DNA of 63,125 nt from Chloroflexi bacterium HGW-Chloroflexi-6 (GCA_002840685.1 PHBU01000024.1:1-63125); one strand, 5' to 3'; positions 47,808 through 57,525 are shown, numbered from the stretch's first letter. The notes: generated by a model not told the origin, from the letters alone. A program made the numbers and translations.

Positions 47808-48511
47808 ATTCTTTGCCTGAATGGACACAAATTCAAAACCACATCCTTGAGCTTGAAAGGGAGGGGGTGGTCACGCGCACCTTCCGCCGCCTTGACCCTG
47901 AGCGCCAGCAAGCGATCGTCAGTGCCATTCTCGATGAGGCTCTTGAAAAGGGTCCGGCGGCGATCAACATCAAAAAGGTGGCTGAACGCGCGGATGTGGC
48001 GATCGGCTCGCTCTATCAGTATTTCAACAACCGCGACGGCTTGCTGGAATTTTCGACCCGCCTGTGCGTCAGCCTGTTAACCGATGCCTTCGAACAGTTC
48101 CGTCCGATGCTGGCTGCTTTACCCTTGCGCGAAGGATTCTATTACTACCTGACCGGCGGGGTCGAGTGGAGCCAGACCCTGATGGGCTTGGTCCAGTTCT
48201 TTGGCCGTGCTGCCTACCAGGGCGATCCGGTTTTGGCTGAGAAAGTCGTCCGCCCGGTGGCGGACGCCATGCGAGAGACTGTGCAGGAGATGTTGCTTGC
48301 GGCCCAGGCGCGCGGCGAACTGCGCGCGGACCTCGACCTCGAAGCTGCGGCCCGTGCCATCAACGCCTGGATGATCGCCCTCGGCGACAGCCAGCTTTTG
48401 CCTTATCTCAATACCTACTTCCAGGTCAGCGACCAAGCCATCCCCTTTGACCGCTCTCTCGCCGCCGCCATCGATATCCTCGTGCGCGGACTGTCTCCAG
48501 ACTCAACCTAA
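47798..48511 (+). CDS. TetR-family transcriptional regulator
   Basis: 237 residues. The N-terminal HTH (about residues 35-85: I-N-I-K-K-V-A-E-R-A-D-V-A-I-G-S-L-Y-Q-Y-F) is the TetR signature, followed by a helical ligand domain. The ATG at 47798 has no Shine-Dalgarno but lies at the predicted transcription start, consistent with leaderless translation. The following genes (small membrane protein, DDN-like protein, ABC-2 exporter, aldo/keto reductase) are co-directional and may be its targets, along with the divergent four-helix protein. Ligand unknown. Confidence 0.88.
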   Translation: MVHNSLPEWTQIQNHILELEREGVVTRTFRRLDPERQQAIVSAILDEALEKGPAAINIKKVAERADVAIGSLYQYFNNRDGLLEFSTRLCVSLLTDAFEQFRPMLAALPLREGFYYYLTGGVEWSQTLMGLVQFFGRAAYQGDPVLAEKVVRPVADAMRETVQEMLLAAQARGELRADLDLEAAARAINAWMIALGDSQLLPYLNTYFQVSDQAIPFDRSLAAAIDILVRGLSPDST

Positions 48512-48548
48512 AACCGAGCCTTCGTAAAGCAGCCAGATTTTAAGGTTT

Positions 48549-48590
48549 TATTCTGCACTCATCATTCTGCCTTTGGGTATTTATTCTATG
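48549..48590. repeat. ATTCTGC-type repeat spacer, copy 1
   Basis: Contains CATCATTCTGC and ATTCTGC-like motifs shared with the spacer at 48951-49018; both end in the start codon context ATGCC of the next gene. Confidence 0.5.
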
Positions 48591-48950
48591 CCATCCATTC
48601 TTTTCTATCTCTATATTACCAACTTGACCCTGCTCATCCTGCATGAAATGGACTCGACCTATTGGAAGGAGTGGGATTTGTTCCACTTGCCGGGCGGTCA
48701 ACCCGGATTCTTGCTTATGCATCTGCCGCTTTGGCCGCTGGCCATTTATGGCGCGGTGCAGGTCTGGTTGGGCACGCCTGCCGGGACGGTTTATGCTGTC
48801 ATTGTCGGCGCTGCCGGGCTGATCGGTTTTGGCTTGCATACTTACTTCCTTCGTACCGGTCACCCTGAATTTAACGCTCCAATCTCCAAAGTTATCATCT
48901 GGGGTATGTTACTGTTCTCGTTGTTTCAATTTGTTGTTATCTTGTTCTAA
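48588..48950 (+). CDS. Small membrane protein (DUF6713-like)
   Basis: 120 residues from ATG 48588 (a frame start five codons earlier is also open). Three to four helices, with H-E-M-D-S-T-Y-W-K-E-W-D near the N-terminus and H-T-Y-F-L in the middle. The pattern resembles the DUF6713 group of small membrane proteins, as far as can be judged by eye. Between TetR and DDN-like genes, likely the same transcript. Function unknown. Confidence 0.65.
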   Translation: MPSILFYLYITNLTLLILHEMDSTYWKEWDLFHLPGGQPGFLLMHLPLWPLAIYGAVQVWLGTPAGTVYAVIVGAAGLIGFGLHTYFLRTGHPEFNAPISKVIIWGMLLFSLFQFVVILF

Positions 48951-49018
48951 TATTCTGCATTCTAAATTCATCATTCTGCGTTCTGCCTTCCCTATATTCT
49001 GCCTTTGGAGTCCCCATG
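48951..49018. repeat. ATTCTGC-type repeat spacer, copy 2
   Basis: ATTCTGC or TTCTGCC occurs about four times (with TTCATCATTCTGC and ATTCTGCCTTTGG shared with copy 1). It fills the gap between the small membrane protein and the DDN-like gene; its biological role is unclear. Confidence 0.5.
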
Positions 49019-49567
49019 CCCCCACTCATGCGTAAAATCTTCTGGTTCGTCAATAAATACTTCATGGTTCCGATGTTCCGCCTGGGCTTTGGCGCGTTGT
49101 TCGGCAACCCGTTCTCGGGCTACATCATGATCCTGAAACCGGTCGGGCGCAAAAGCGGCAAAGTGCGTTTTGCGCCGGTCAACTATGCCATCCGAAACGG
49201 TTTTGTCTACTGCATTTCGGGCGGGCGTGAAAGCTCGGACTGGTTTCGCAACATCCGCGCCACCCCGCAACTCGAGCTGATCCTGCCCGGCGGGGCGATC
49301 TATGCCCGCGCCGAAGAGGTAACTGACCCAGATGAAAAGCTGGTTGTCGCCCGCCGGGTGCTGCAAAACGCCGGATTTGCAGGGTTTTTCGAGGGCTATA
49401 ACCCGTTCAAGATCAGCGACGCCGAACTGCAAACCAAAATATCCGACCTGCCCGTGCTGCGCTTCCAGCCGCTTGGCCTGGGCAGCGGCGCTTTCGACTC
49501 TGGCGGCTGGGCCTGGCCCTGGGCTTTTGTCATCACCGCTGTTGTCGTCTGGATGTTGATCAAATGA
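49016..49567 (+). CDS. Nitroreductase-family deazaflavin (F420)-dependent oxidoreductase, DDN-like
   Basis: 183 residues; the frame ATG-CCC-CCA at 49016 is used, although ATG 49028 (M-R-K) is possible. Split-barrel flavin/F420-binding family with G-R-K-S-G-K-V-R, F-V-Y-C-I-S-G-G, and S-S-D-W-F-R-N-I-R-A. The family's best-known member, Ddn of mycobacteria, reduces quinones or nitro compounds with F420H2. A C-terminal membrane helix (about 160-182) would tether it, and the gene overlaps the ABC ATPase gene by 4 bases, so it is in the exporter operon. Cofactor and substrate are inferred. Confidence 0.85.
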   Translation: MPPLMRKIFWFVNKYFMVPMFRLGFGALFGNPFSGYIMILKPVGRKSGKVRFAPVNYAIRNGFVYCISGGRESSDWFRNIRATPQLELILPGGAIYARAEEVTDPDEKLVVARRVLQNAGFAGFFEGYNPFKISDAELQTKISDLPVLRFQPLGLGSGAFDSGGWAWPWAFVITAVVVWMLIK

Positions 49568-50517
49568 GCCTGGCTCTGCAAACCCGTCACCTTACCAAAC
49601 GTTTTGGCGCGCTGACGGCGGTTGATGATCTTTCTTTGGAGGTCCGGGCCGGGGAAATTTTCGGCTTTTTGGGTCCGAACGGTGCCGGGAAGACGACCGC
49701 CATCCAGATGATGTGCGGACTCATCTCCCCCGATGCTGGCGAGGTGCTCATCGGCGGGATCCCGGTCCGGGGCGGCGAGGCTGCGACCCGTGTTCGCGTG
49801 GGAGTCTGTCCGCAGGAGAACATTCTCTGGGACAAGCTGACCTGCCTCGAGCAGTTGGAATTCATCGGGGAGGCTTACGGTGTCCGCAGCAGTCTGGCCC
49901 GTCAGCATGGTTTTGGCTTGCTGGAAGCGCTCGGGTTGCAGGGCAAAGCCCATGAAACGGCGGGCAAGCTTTCGGGAGGCATGAAGCGCCGCCTGAATAT
50001 CTGCCTGGCGTTGGTTCACGATCCAGAAATTGTCATTTTCGACGAACCCGAAGCCGGGCTCGATCCCCAAAGCCGGGTATTGGTGCGCGAGTATATCCGC
50101 AGCCTCCCCGCAGGAACATCCGGGGCGAGCGCACGCATCAAAACCGTTATTCTGACCACGCACAACATGGATGAGGCTGAGCGCCTGGCCGACCGGGTTG
50201 CGATCATCGATCATGGCAAGCTGCTGGTCTGCGGCGTGCCCGACGAGCTGAAGCGTTCGCTGGGCGCTGGCGATGTGCTCGAGCTGGAGGTTGGCGCGGC
50301 GTTGGAGCAGGCCGCCGCCCTTGCGCGCGAGCTGTTTGCCGGGGTTTCGACCGTTAATCACAGCCTGGTCATCCGCGACCACGCCCTGATCGATCGCTTG
50401 TCACTTTTTCTCGAGAAACTGCGCGTAGCCAACATAGCACACAACGAAATCAAATTAAGAGCCAATAGCCTGGAAGATGTATTTCTAAGCCTGACCGGGC
50501 GGCGGCTGCGCGAATAA
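49564..50517 (+). CDS. ABC-2 type exporter ATP-binding protein
   Basis: 317 residues. Walker A G-P-N-G-A-G-K-T-T, signature L-S-G-G-M-K-R-R, Walker B I-V-I-F-D-E-P-E-A-G-L-D. DrrA/CcmA-like: these pair with an ABC-2 permease (next gene) for export of drugs or lipids. Start at ATGA overlaps the DDN-like gene. The terminus shows the extra ~90-residue domain of this class. Confidence 0.92.
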   Translation: MSLALQTRHLTKRFGALTAVDDLSLEVRAGEIFGFLGPNGAGKTTAIQMMCGLISPDAGEVLIGGIPVRGGEAATRVRVGVCPQENILWDKLTCLEQLEFIGEAYGVRSSLARQHGFGLLEALGLQGKAHETAGKLSGGMKRRLNICLALVHDPEIVIFDEPEAGLDPQSRVLVREYIRSLPAGTSGASARIKTVILTTHNMDEAERLADRVAIIDHGKLLVCGVPDELKRSLGAGDVLELEVGAALEQAAALARELFAGVSTVNHSLVIRDHALIDRLSLFLEKLRVANIAHNEIKLRANSLEDVFLSLTGRRLRE

Positions 50518-50545
50518 CGGCCCGTACTCAAAAGTCTCCCGACTT

Positions 50546-50623
50546 TTGTCATTTCGAGCGTCAGTGAGAAATCTTTGCCTATGCACGAAAGATTTCTCCC
50601 CGCTACGCGGCTCGAAATGACAA
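50546..50623. repeat. MITE-like long palindrome
   Basis: About 78 bases with inverted arms: TTGTCATTTCGAGC at the left and GCTCGAAATGACAA at the right (perfect 14-bp ends), inner GAGAAATCTTT and AAAGATTTCTC. It separates the ATPase and permease genes of one exporter. A small CAAAAGTC/GACTTTTG hairpin overlaps its left edge. The form is that of a non-autonomous palindromic element; I see no transposase. Confidence 0.8.
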
Positions 50624-50637
50624 GGATAAGCAATAAC

Positions 50638-51789
50638 ATGAAACTTCTTTCTGTCTTCCGTAAATCCGTCCGTGAACAAAAGCGTGACCTGTGGGTGATA
50701 GGCCTGAGTCTGGCTTTTGCTCCGCTCTTCGTGCTCATCTATTGGTTGATGACCGGCGCAACCGGTTCGACCTCGTATGGGGTGCTGGTCATCAACCATG
50801 ACCAGCCGGTCGGGCAATATGCTGCCGGGGCCGAGGTGGTGGTGGCCCTGCGCGGGTTGACCTACCAGAACGGCGCGCCCTTGTTGAAAGTCAGCGAAGC
50901 GACCGACCGGGCCGAGGCTGAAACCCGCCTGCGCAACCGTGAGGCTGCGGCCCTGGTCATCCTGCCGGAGAACTTCTCGCGAACAATGAGCGTTTACCGC
51001 GCCGGGGACACGTCTGCCCGCGCTGACATCATTTTTAGCGGCGATTTGACCAACCCAACCTACACCGTTGCGGCCGTGATGGCGATGACCGCTGCCGACA
51101 ATTACGTCCGGGCGCAAACCCGGGCCGATTATCCGGTCAACCTGGTTGAGATCCCGCTGGGGGCTTCGGCGGCGCGCACTGAATTTGAGAATTATGTGCC
51201 GGGGCTGTTGGTTTTGGCGGTGGTGCTGGTGGTCTTCCAGGCGGCAATGACTCTGGCCCGCGACATCGAATCGGGCGCGATGAAGCGCCTGCGTCTGACG
51301 CGCCTTTCGGCCTTCGACTATCTGGGCGGGACAACTCTCTGGCTGGCGCTGGTCTCGCTGCTGGCCGTCCTGCTGACTTTTGCGACAGCCGTGGCCTGCG
51401 GATTCCGCAGCCAGGGGCCGCTCTGGCTGGCGATTCTGGTGACCGTCCTGACCAGTCTTTCGATCATTGGCATCGGGCTGCTGGTGGCCTGTTTCTCGAA
51501 GACGGTTGCCCAAGCATTTGTAATTGCCAATTTCCCGCTCGGTTTTCTGATGTTCCTGACCGGCGCAGCCTTCCCGTTGCCGCGTTTCAACCTGTTCACG
51601 GCCTTTGGGCACGGCTTTGCCCTGCCCGACTTGCTGCCGCCAACCCATGCCGTTGTGGCGCTCAATAAAATATTCACTCTCGGCGCTGGTCTGAGTGATG
51701 TGGCTTTTGAACTGGCGGCCTTAACCATCCTGACCCTGGCCTATTTCGGCGCGGGAATCTGGCTTTTTCAGAGAACGCAGATGAGGTGA
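50638..51789 (+). CDS. ABC-2 type exporter permease
   Basis: 383 residues from ATG 50638 (AGGA about 13 bases upstream; the frame runs earlier through the repeat). N-terminal membrane helix, then a large extracytoplasmic loop (about residues 45-170) and five or six C-terminal helices, the ABC-2 (DrrB/NodJ type) layout. Its partner is the ATPase at 49564. Probably exports a hydrophobic compound; which one is unknown. Confidence 0.9.
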   Translation: MKLLSVFRKSVREQKRDLWVIGLSLAFAPLFVLIYWLMTGATGSTSYGVLVINHDQPVGQYAAGAEVVVALRGLTYQNGAPLLKVSEATDRAEAETRLRNREAAALVILPENFSRTMSVYRAGDTSARADIIFSGDLTNPTYTVAAVMAMTAADNYVRAQTRADYPVNLVEIPLGASAARTEFENYVPGLLVLAVVLVVFQAAMTLARDIESGAMKRLRLTRLSAFDYLGGTTLWLALVSLLAVLLTFATAVACGFRSQGPLWLAILVTVLTSLSIIGIGLLVACFSKTVAQAFVIANFPLGFLMFLTGAAFPLPRFNLFTAFGHGFALPDLLPPTHAVVALNKIFTLGAGLSDVAFELAALTILTLAYFGAGIWLFQRTQMR

Positions 51790-51793
51790 AACC

Positions 51794-52609
51794 ATGAAAT
51801 ACGAAACCCTGCACAATCTTTCCATCCCCAAGATCGGCTTTGGCTGTTGGACGATCGGCGGCGAAGGGGTGGCCAACCCGGCTGATGACGAGCGTTCGTT
51901 GACGGCGCTGCGTTCTGCCGTTGAACTGGGGTATCGCCACTTCGATACCGCCGAATATTACGCCGCTGGCCATTCGGAAGAACTGCTCGGCCAGGTTCTG
52001 TGCGAGTCGGGCAAGCCGCGCGAGGCGTTTTTTGTTACTTCCAAGGTCAGCCCGGAGCATCTCGCTTATGACGATGTGCTGCGCTCGTGCGCGGCTAGCC
52101 TGCGCCGTCTGGGGCTGGAAACTCTGGATCTGTACCTGATCCACTGGCCGGTGCGCGGGATGAACCTGCCCGAAACGTTCCGCGCCCTCAATCAGCTTGT
52201 GCGCGAGGGCCGCGTCCGCGCTTTGGGCGTGAGCAACTTCAACCTGAAACTGCTCAAAGAAGCCCAGTCCTTGTCTGAAACCCCGCTGCTGACCAACCAG
52301 GCACCCTACAGCATCCCCGACCGCAGCTATGTCGAGAACGGTGTGCTGGCCTACTGCCAGGCCAACGATATCCTGCTGACAGCTTATTCGCCGGTCAAAA
52401 GCCGCTTCTTCAGGGGTAAAAAACTGGCCGACTTCGCCCGCGAAAAGGGAAGCACACCCTTCCAGATTGGCTTGGCCTGGCTGGTCCGCCAGCCGCGGGT
52501 GATCGCCATCCCAACCTCGTTCAATCCGCAGCATCAGGCCGACAACCTGTCCGCCCAAAACCTAGAACTGAGCCAGGCGGATATGGATTATTTGAACAGC
52601 CTGGTCTAG
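51794..52609 (+). CDS. Aldo/keto reductase
   Basis: 271 residues. TIM-barrel NADPH-dependent oxidoreductase with the catalytic tetrad visible: Asp and Tyr in F-D-T-A-E-Y-Y, Lys in T-S-K-V and His in L-I-H-W-P. The NADPH-binding I-P-T-S region near the C-terminus is present (A-I-P-T-S). Starts 4 bases after the exporter permease stop (AGGTG upstream), so likely operonic. It reduces an aldehyde or ketone to an alcohol; perhaps detoxification linked to the exporter. Substrate unknown. Confidence 0.9.
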   Translation: MKYETLHNLSIPKIGFGCWTIGGEGVANPADDERSLTALRSAVELGYRHFDTAEYYAAGHSEELLGQVLCESGKPREAFFVTSKVSPEHLAYDDVLRSCAASLRRLGLETLDLYLIHWPVRGMNLPETFRALNQLVREGRVRALGVSNFNLKLLKEAQSLSETPLLTNQAPYSIPDRSYVENGVLAYCQANDILLTAYSPVKSRFFRGKKLADFAREKGSTPFQIGLAWLVRQPRVIAIPTSFNPQHQADNLSAQNLELSQADMDYLNSLV

Positions 52610-52617
52610 TCAGGAAA

Positions 52618-54639
52618 TTATTTATTCTTCAGGACATAAATTGTGCCATTCTTATCCAAAACGATCAAACTTGTACCGTCTGGCGAGAAAAAAGCTTGAA
52701 TGGGCGTAGAAAACGGCATGTCCTCCAATTTGCAATTTGGCGCATTTGGTTTTGGAAACAGCAATCGGGCTGATTCGAAGCCAGAAGCATCGGAGAAAAG
52801 AACATTTCCAAACGGCGACATGGCAAAGGTCACTTTTGGTTCATCAATCTGATTGTCGATTGATTCAACGCTAAGCAATGTTGGGTATGGTTGGTCGCCT
52901 TGAATATCCCAGGATGCGACCAAGGATTTGCCACCAGAATAGCCGATAATCGCTATTTGTTGACCATTTTGGAAGAAAGCGATTTCCAATGGCTTGGTAA
53001 CTTTCTTTTTATCGCTTTCCAGAGTCATTTGTTTTTGATAATCATCATTCGCACTCCAATAGACCAGATCTCCCCCAGCCAGGGCAGCATACAGACTATC
53101 GCCACCTGGAGAAAAGGATAGAGCTGCGATTTTTTCTGCAGGTGCTTTGATGTTTATCGCATCATGATCTAGCGCCTTAATTATTAGCTCCTCTTTACTA
53201 TTAACATAGGCAATAATTTCTCCGTTTGGTGAAATTGTCGTTAATTCAGCTGGTTCTTCTAGTGTGGTTGTGAGAACACTTCGAGAATTTTCCACATCCC
53301 ATACAAGAAAATTTTCCAAGCCATACAAGAGAACTTTCTTTCCATCGCTGCTAAAAGCAACCCGCTCGACCGATTCAGGTAGTTGTTTTTTTACGATCTT
53401 GCCGCCATCTGTATCGATCAAACTCAACCAAGCTTGGTTTTCCAGGGCCGCGATCGTTTTTCCATCAGGCGACTGCGCCATCGCTTCATACCGGGAATAA
53501 AACCCTTCCAGCGTAGCTCGATTTTTCCATGAAGAAGTATCGATCAGTTCCAGGCCTTGCGCTGTGGCAACTGCCAGGGTATTACCATCTGGAGAGAATT
53601 GATACACCCCATAGGGCTGAATCGCCATGGATGCTAAAACTTGATTGTTATCGACCTGGATAACTCTTAACTCGTTGTCATTTTGATATGCCAAAACTTT
53701 GCCATCCGGAGAAAGCGCAGGGTTCCAGCCAGGAATCCGGTTATTTATTTTGGGATTGGCTATATTTGTTACCATGATGGAATCGTTGCCCCAGTTTGAA
53801 TATCCAATAGCGAGGGTTTTGCCATTTTTTGAAACCACCAAATTGTTGGGAACTTGGCGGGTATCATAATCCTCGTTCTCCCATATTCTGCCTATCTTGT
53901 AAGCCTGGGTTCCGCTACTGACCTGGTAAATTTTGACTTCACCACCCAGGGCTCCGGTAATCAGATACTTGCTATCTGGTGTAAATAGAGATGTTGTAAA
54001 AAATGTTTCCCCAAAGGTCATATCCTCTAATGGTTCAATAGAGTGTTTTATTTCCAGGGTTTCGCGATCATAGATCATAATCCCACCGATCCAGTCAAGG
54101 ATACCGATATACATTCCGTCTTCGGAAACAAAACCTTTCATAAAATCTCCCTGAGCGGGAAACTTATTGTAAATTGTGCCTGATGACAAATCCAAACTTG
54201 TCAAGGTGTTGTCGGTAGTTATCGCTACGGCAACACCTCTTCTTTCATTTATTCCGGCGCTTTCTATGAGCAAATTGTCTTGCTTCCATAACCGTTCATT
54301 TTTTACAAGATCATAAGCGGAAATACCCGAATCCGACCAAATAAGCAGGGTACTACTGTCAGGCGAAAACACCATACCTTTTACCTGGCCTTCGCCCAGG
54401 GAGTTGGTTTGAGTCATTTTTGCACAACTTGAAGCTGTTATCGCCCCTTCAGGCAGGGGCGTTGGAGTTGGCGTTTGGGTCGATGTGGGTGTTATTGTGG
54501 GCGTATTGGTCGGGCCAAACGTAGCACTTGGTGTTGGTGTTGCAGCCGGAGCAATTGAAAATATTGCGCAAGCACTTATAAAGAAGAATAAAATCAGGAT
54601 AAGAAAAACAAAAGAGATACGTTTAGGCGTGGTTCGCAT
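52618..54639 (-). CDS. Beta-propeller (WD40-like) lipoprotein
   Basis: 673 residues. Lipoprotein signal (hydrophobic stretch, S-A-C near residue 24) and a Thr/Pro-rich linker (T-P-T-P repeats at about 30-60). The remainder is a series of ~40-residue blade repeats with S-P-D-G-type turns (for example F-S-P-D-G, Q-S-P-D-G-K, F-S-S-D-G-K), as in WD40/TolB-like propellers. Such proteins sit outside the membrane and bind partners; nothing in it looks catalytic. Monocistronic, with the gene end 9 bases from the aldo/keto reductase end. Function unknown. Confidence 0.8.
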   Translation of the reverse strand: MRTTPKRISFVFLILILFFFISACAIFSIAPAATPTPSATFGPTNTPTITPTSTQTPTPTPLPEGAITASSCAKMTQTNSLGEGQVKGMVFSPDSSTLLIWSDSGISAYDLVKNERLWKQDNLLIESAGINERRGVAVAITTDNTLTSLDLSSGTIYNKFPAQGDFMKGFVSEDGMYIGILDWIGGIMIYDRETLEIKHSIEPLEDMTFGETFFTTSLFTPDSKYLITGALGGEVKIYQVSSGTQAYKIGRIWENEDYDTRQVPNNLVVSKNGKTLAIGYSNWGNDSIMVTNIANPKINNRIPGWNPALSPDGKVLAYQNDNELRVIQVDNNQVLASMAIQPYGVYQFSPDGNTLAVATAQGLELIDTSSWKNRATLEGFYSRYEAMAQSPDGKTIAALENQAWLSLIDTDGGKIVKKQLPESVERVAFSSDGKKVLLYGLENFLVWDVENSRSVLTTTLEEPAELTTISPNGEIIAYVNSKEELIIKALDHDAINIKAPAEKIAALSFSPGGDSLYAALAGGDLVYWSANDDYQKQMTLESDKKKVTKPLEIAFFQNGQQIAIIGYSGGKSLVASWDIQGDQPYPTLLSVESIDNQIDEPKVTFAMSPFGNVLFSDASGFESARLLFPKPNAPNCKLEDMPFSTPIQAFFSPDGTSLIVLDKNGTIYVLKNK

Positions 54640-54810
54640 TGTAGGTAGCCTTTCTTAATATACAAATTTCCCGGTTTTATTAATTGTACTTATTCTTTAT
54701 CAATTCGGTTAAAGTTTTTAATGGTTCCTGATTTTTGTCTGAATGGCGTTCGTTTTCTGCTTCGAGTGTTGCTTGGTGTGGAACATCATATGCAAGCAAA
54801 TGGATTAAAT

Positions 54811-54841
54811 AAAAAAATACAGGGCGGAAAACCGCCCTGTA
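54811..54841 (-). terminator. Terminator of the MgtC/efflux operon
   Basis: TACAGGGCGG and CCGCCCTGTA around AAAA, with a T7 run on the minus strand (complement of 54811-54818), 26 bases after the MgtC-like stop. Confidence 0.9.
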
Positions 54842-54866
54842 AATGTTTCAAGCCTTGTTCTTGGTT

Positions 54867-55502
54867 TTAGTAGCGAAACTCGAGCACATCTGCATCTTTC
54901 ATGAGTATATTCACGAAGCGGGTCTGGTTTTCGGGCCGGCCGAGGGTGGTAAATGTTAGAACAACCTGGCCACCGGCTTTGTGTTCTTTGTGCCCGATCA
55001 CATTCAGGGAATGTTCGCTGAACCGTTTTGGCAGCTCGGCGATCTTGGGGCTGTTGAGTGGCAGGATGATTTCGTAGGTCCGCGATTCGCGTACGTTGTC
55101 GATCCAGCGCTCGAAATATGGGAAGAACCACAGCACGGCCAGAACCGCCAGCGTGGAAATGGCAACCAGCATGTAACGGCCGCCGCCCAGGCCCATGCCG
55201 AGCGAAGCCGAGAGCCAGATGGCGGCGGCGGTGGTCAGGCCGGCCACTTTTGTGCCCTCGCGCAAGATCGCGCCTGCGCCCAGGAAGCCGATACCGGTCA
55301 CGATGTTGGCGGCGATGCGGGTTGGGTTGGTTTCGTTTCCCAACCCGAGCGAAAAGATCGTAAAAAGGGTTGAGCCGAGCGTAATAAAAATAATGGTGCG
55401 AAAACCGGCTGCTTTGTCGCGGAATTCGCGTTCCGCGCCGATCAGGCCTCCGACGATAATGGCCAGGCCAAGCTTGAGGGCTTCTTCGGGAATAAACTCC
55501 AT
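54867..55502 (-). CDS. MgtC/SapB-family membrane protein
   Basis: 211 residues. Four to five membrane helices with the MgtC signature G-x-x-G-x-E-R-E-F-R-x-K-A-A-G-F-R-T and T-G-I-G-F-L-G-A-G-A-I. The C-terminal ~85 residues form a soluble (ACT-like) domain. Members are linked to Mg2+ limitation or to acid and host survival; the biochemical activity is unclear. ATG at 55502 with GGAGG upstream. It follows the HlyD-like gene after 28 bases and may be the last gene of that operon. Confidence 0.9.
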   Translation of the reverse strand: MEFIPEEALKLGLAIIVGGLIGAEREFRDKAAGFRTIIFITLGSTLFTIFSLGLGNETNPTRIAANIVTGIGFLGAGAILREGTKVAGLTTAAAIWLSASLGMGLGGGRYMLVAISTLAVLAVLWFFPYFERWIDNVRESRTYEIILPLNSPKIAELPKRFSEHSLNVIGHKEHKAGGQVVLTFTTLGRPENQTRFVNILMKDADVLEFRY

Positions 55503-55530
55503 CTCTCCTCCGGTTTATTGCTGGGGGAAA

Positions 55531-56703
55531 TTATTCCCCGAATTGTACATCAACACTCATCCCGGCACGCAAGCCTTCGGGATAGGGTTTTTCGAGGCGG
55601 ATGGTGGTTTTGTAAACCACATCCCCGCCCAGGGTGGAGGCGACCGGCGAAATGTTGATCACTTCACCGCTGATGGTTTGTCCGAGGGCATCGACCCGAA
55701 CGCTGACCGGTTGACCGGCTGCGACCTTGACGACATCCTTCTCACTCAGGTCGCTGGTCTCAACCTGCAGCTCGCTAACGTTGCTGATGAAGACTACGGG
55801 CAAACCGGGTTGGGCGTACTCGCCGGTGTTGAGTTCGATGCTGACGATCTCACCGTCGATCGGGGCCAGCAGGCGCGAGGCGGTCAGGCGCTCCTGGGCC
55901 AGGGCCAGGGCATTTTGGGCGGCTTCGAGCGCGGCCAGTTGGGCTCCGCTGGCTTCAGGCGGAAGTTCCTGCCCCTGGAGCGCCAATAAATACCATTGGG
56001 CTTCGTGGGCGGCGGCCTGGGCGGTTTCGAAATTGGCCTGCGTGATGGCGGCGTCGATCTCGGTAGGCTTGCCGGTCAGCCAGTTGTATTCGGCCAGCAG
56101 GTTGTTGAGATGCAGTTGGGCATTGGTCATGGCGTAGAGCGCCGTGGCTTTGCGGTTGTCGCCATCGGGCAGGCGCGAGACGGGCTTGTAGGCATCCTGA
56201 GCGCGCGAGAGAACCTGTTCGGCCAGGTCGATCTCGGCTTCCAGGTTGTCGATGCGGGTTTCAGATGCGCGGGCATAACCCAAGCCGGCCACCTTTTCCT
56301 GGGCGTCTTCGAGGGCTTTGTTGGCGTTGGCCTGGGCCAGTTTGGCGGCAGCGATGGCCGTGGGGGATGTCATTTCTTTCAGGTTGCGCTCGGCCTGGGC
56401 CAGCTCGATCTGCAGGGCAGTGTTTTCCAGCTCGACCAGCAGATCGCCGGCTTTGACGGTTTCACCAACAGCAACGTGGATCTGGCTGATGCGTCCGGCC
56501 ATGCCGAAGGCCAGGGCGGCGTCTTCGGATGGGGTCACAAAGCCCGATGCAACGACCCCGCTCAAGGAGGGCGAGGCAGGCGCGGGGGAGTCCGCTCCGG
56601 AGTCAAGCACAACGGTTGGGATCGGCGCAGGTGTAGCACCAATGCCGGAGCAGGCAGAAAGCCCAAGAATTAATAAGAGAGAGAGAAGCAGTTTGGTTTT
56701 CAT
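55531..56703 (-). CDS. HlyD/MacA-type periplasmic adaptor, lipoprotein
   Basis: 390 residues. Lipobox (L-S-A-C) in the first 18 residues. A biotinyl-lipoyl-like barrel (about 50-95) and a long helical hairpin (about 100-250, rich in Ala/Glu/Gln) follow, then a beta-barrel domain to the end, the membrane-fusion-protein plan. It connects the MacB-type permeases (57526, 58756) and the ATPase (56737) with the outside. A lipid anchor instead of an outer-membrane duct fits a cell without TolC-type channels. Its Shine-Dalgarno GGAG adjoins repeat copy 4. Confidence 0.9.
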   Translation of the reverse strand: MKTKLLLSLLLILGLSACSGIGATPAPIPTVVLDSGADSPAPASPSLSGVVASGFVTPSEDAALAFGMAGRISQIHVAVGETVKAGDLLVELENTALQIELAQAERNLKEMTSPTAIAAAKLAQANANKALEDAQEKVAGLGYARASETRIDNLEAEIDLAEQVLSRAQDAYKPVSRLPDGDNRKATALYAMTNAQLHLNNLLAEYNWLTGKPTEIDAAITQANFETAQAAAHEAQWYLLALQGQELPPEASGAQLAALEAAQNALALAQERLTASRLLAPIDGEIVSIELNTGEYAQPGLPVVFISNVSELQVETSDLSEKDVVKVAAGQPVSVRVDALGQTISGEVINISPVASTLGGDVVYKTTIRLEKPYPEGLRAGMSVDVQFGE

Positions 56704-56712
56704 TTTTTCTCC

Positions 56713-56736
56713 GTAGGGGCGATTCGCGAATCGCCC

Positions 56737-56740
<4 letters not shown>
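56713..56740. repeat. Palindromic intercistronic repeat, copy 4
   Basis: GTAGGGGCGATTCG and CGAATCGCCCCTAC, perfect palindrome. Its end contains the stop codon (complement of 56737-56739) of the ATPase gene, and the next gene's GGAG Shine-Dalgarno adjoins its other end. Confidence 0.85.
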
Positions 56741-57408
<668 letters not shown>

Positions 57409-57421
57409 GATATTTCTCCTT

Positions 57422-57516
57422 AGACCTGACAGGTTTTACCAGGCTTTTCCCGGACAGGCTTTCTGGTAAAGGCTTGAATAAAGCCAGCCAATACGCCTGG
57501 GGAACCTGTTCGGTCT
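57422..57516. repeat. Degenerate palindromic element
   Basis: AGACCTGACAGGTT (57422-57435) and AACCTGTTCGGTCT (57503-57516) match in 12 of 14 positions as inverted repeats, with an inner ACCAG/CTGGT pair. It fills the 117-base gap between the second permease gene and the ATPase gene. Confidence 0.55.
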
Positions 57517-57525
57517 TATCAATAA

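Noticed and set aside
50485..51648. 387-codon minus-strand frame opposite the exporter permease
   Set aside because: Gln/Arg/His-rich shadow of a membrane-protein gene.
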